Source of the DNA: Moringa oleifera
Lineage: Eukaryota; Streptophyta; Magnoliopsida; Brassicales; Moringaceae
Assembly (NCBI GenBank): GCA_021397835.1
Contig: JAJFZO010000345.1
Span: forward strand, 682,001 to 746,000
DNA: 64,000 nucleotides
Direction of reading: 5' to 3'
Shown: positions 63,491 to 64,000 of the stretch, in pieces
Numbering within the stretch: the stretch's first letter is position 1
Layout: every line of letters starts with the position of its first letter
Program-made: the position numbers and the translations under genes
The notes under the pieces: generated by a model
What the model was told of the DNA's origin: nothing
Databases searched by the model: none
What the model saw: only the letters and a program-made list of their open reading frames with translations

Positions 63491-64000
63491 CCCTGCACCC
63501 AAATTTGGAAATCCCAGTATAGATCTAAAATCTCAACCAAGATCTAGAATCCCTAGCCAAAATCTAAAACCTCCTACCCAGATTTCGAACCCCCAGCATA
63601 GATCTGAAATCCTAACCCAGATTAAAAACCTCGTACCCAGATTTGAAACTCCAAGCATAGATATGGAATCCCAACTAAGATTTAGAATCCCTAGCCCAGA
63701 TTTAAAGCCCTACAGCCAGATTTGGAATCCCCAGCACATATTTGAAATCCTAACCAAGATCTCAAATCCTTAGCCCAGATTTAAAATCCCGCACCTAGAT
63801 TTGGAACCCCTAGCATAGATCTAGAATCTCGAGCCCCAATTTGAAACCCCTCAACTAGGCCTGGAACCCTCAGACCCCTCACACAGATTTGAAACCCCCA
63901 AACCCTTCACCCAAATTTGGAATCCCAGACCCTTCACTCAGATCTAAAACCCCCAACCCAAATTTGGAACTCTTCACCCAGATCTAAAACCCCCAGACCC
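63488..64000. repeat. 20-bp minisatellite with 79-bp higher-order unit
   Basis: The basic unit is CCCAGATTTGGAACCCC-like, about 20 bp. Groups of four (CCCAGATTTGGAA, AGCATAGATCTGAAATC, AACCAAGATCTAGAATCC, TAGCCCAGATTTAAAACC) recur. The first member starts at 63,498, 63,577, 63,636, 63,715 and 63,794, with steps of 79, 59, 79 and 79, so one group has lost a unit. After about 63,830 the pattern changes to a simpler CCCAGACCCTTCACCCAGAT type. The open frame at 63,435-63,773 is the repeat read through. Confidence 0.85.

Larger units (their letters stand above)
62070..64000 (-). mobile_element. part of a second CACTA-family element, extending past the window
   Basis: The left boundary CATTATAACAAAATAGG resembles a CACTATAACAAAA-type terminus. 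It is followed by subterminal inverted motifs at 62,206-62,440, a 60-bp tandem repeat at 62,820-62,990, a Ulp1-like exon on the minus strand at 63,267-63,490, and a minisatellite to the edge. The order (Ulp1 near the end, then subterminal repeats) mirrors the 3' part of the element at 17-28 kb. The terminal and subterminal sequences are unrelated to that family, so this is a different family. The right end is outside the window. Confidence 0.55.

Noticed and set aside
1..64000. Search for tRNA, rRNA and organellar insertions
   Set aside because: No cloverleaf-forming stretch, rRNA core motif or long organelle-like GC-richer block was seen by eye; a covariance-model scan could not be run.

Overview
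This window looks like plant nuclear DNA, most likely an angiosperm. It is very AT-rich, poor in CpG, and made almost entirely of old, nested transposable elements. I found no intact host gene, rRNA, tRNA or CRISPR array. Every protein trace I recognise is a transposon or retrotransposon pseudogene. The species cannot be named from the sequence.

Left part (1-17 kb): AT-rich repeats, then a decayed minus-strand Ogre/Tat-like Ty3/gypsy retrotransposon. Its putative 3' LTR is about 2290-5241 and contains an ~88-bp array of hairpin-forming units. A spacer with 39-bp repeats follows, then a pol remnant at 7080-8690 (RNase H, linker, HHCC finger, DDE integrase core, C-terminal tail). A separate plus-strand Ogre/Tat fragment lies near 16.5-16.96 kb.

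Middle (17,255-28,325): an 11.07-kb CACTA (En/Spm) DNA transposon with recognisable terminal repeats and a perfect 3-bp target duplication (GTT). It carries a broken TNP2-type transposase and a broken second gene combining a TNP1/TNPA-like region with a Ulp1 (C48) protease-like region. Two shorter, inverted deletion derivatives of the same family lie at 45,009-47,712 (duplication ATA) and 54,587-56,706 (duplication TAT, one terminal base lost). The first of these sits inside the protease of a gypsy element, and recognisable protease sequence continues on both sides.

The rest (28-62 kb) is CpG-poor, AT-rich DNA in which I recognise a Ty1/copia fragment (about 37.8-38.2 kb), a chromovirus-type gypsy integrase (about 49.9-50.35 kb), several gypsy protease traces, a 593-bp hAT-type element (40,179-40,771), a 526-bp foldback element (37,255-37,780), a second copy of the hairpin-array LTR-like repeat (34.4-36.2 kb), and an Ogre-like LTR with an Arg-tRNA-type primer site (about 51.88-53.27 kb). 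From 62,070 to the right edge there appears to be part of a second, different CACTA family on the minus strand, with its own Ulp1-like fragment and a 20-bp/79-bp higher-order minisatellite.

The elements do not form a functional pathway. The window is best read as a heterochromatic transposon graveyard, with the CACTA family as the best preserved and probably youngest layer.
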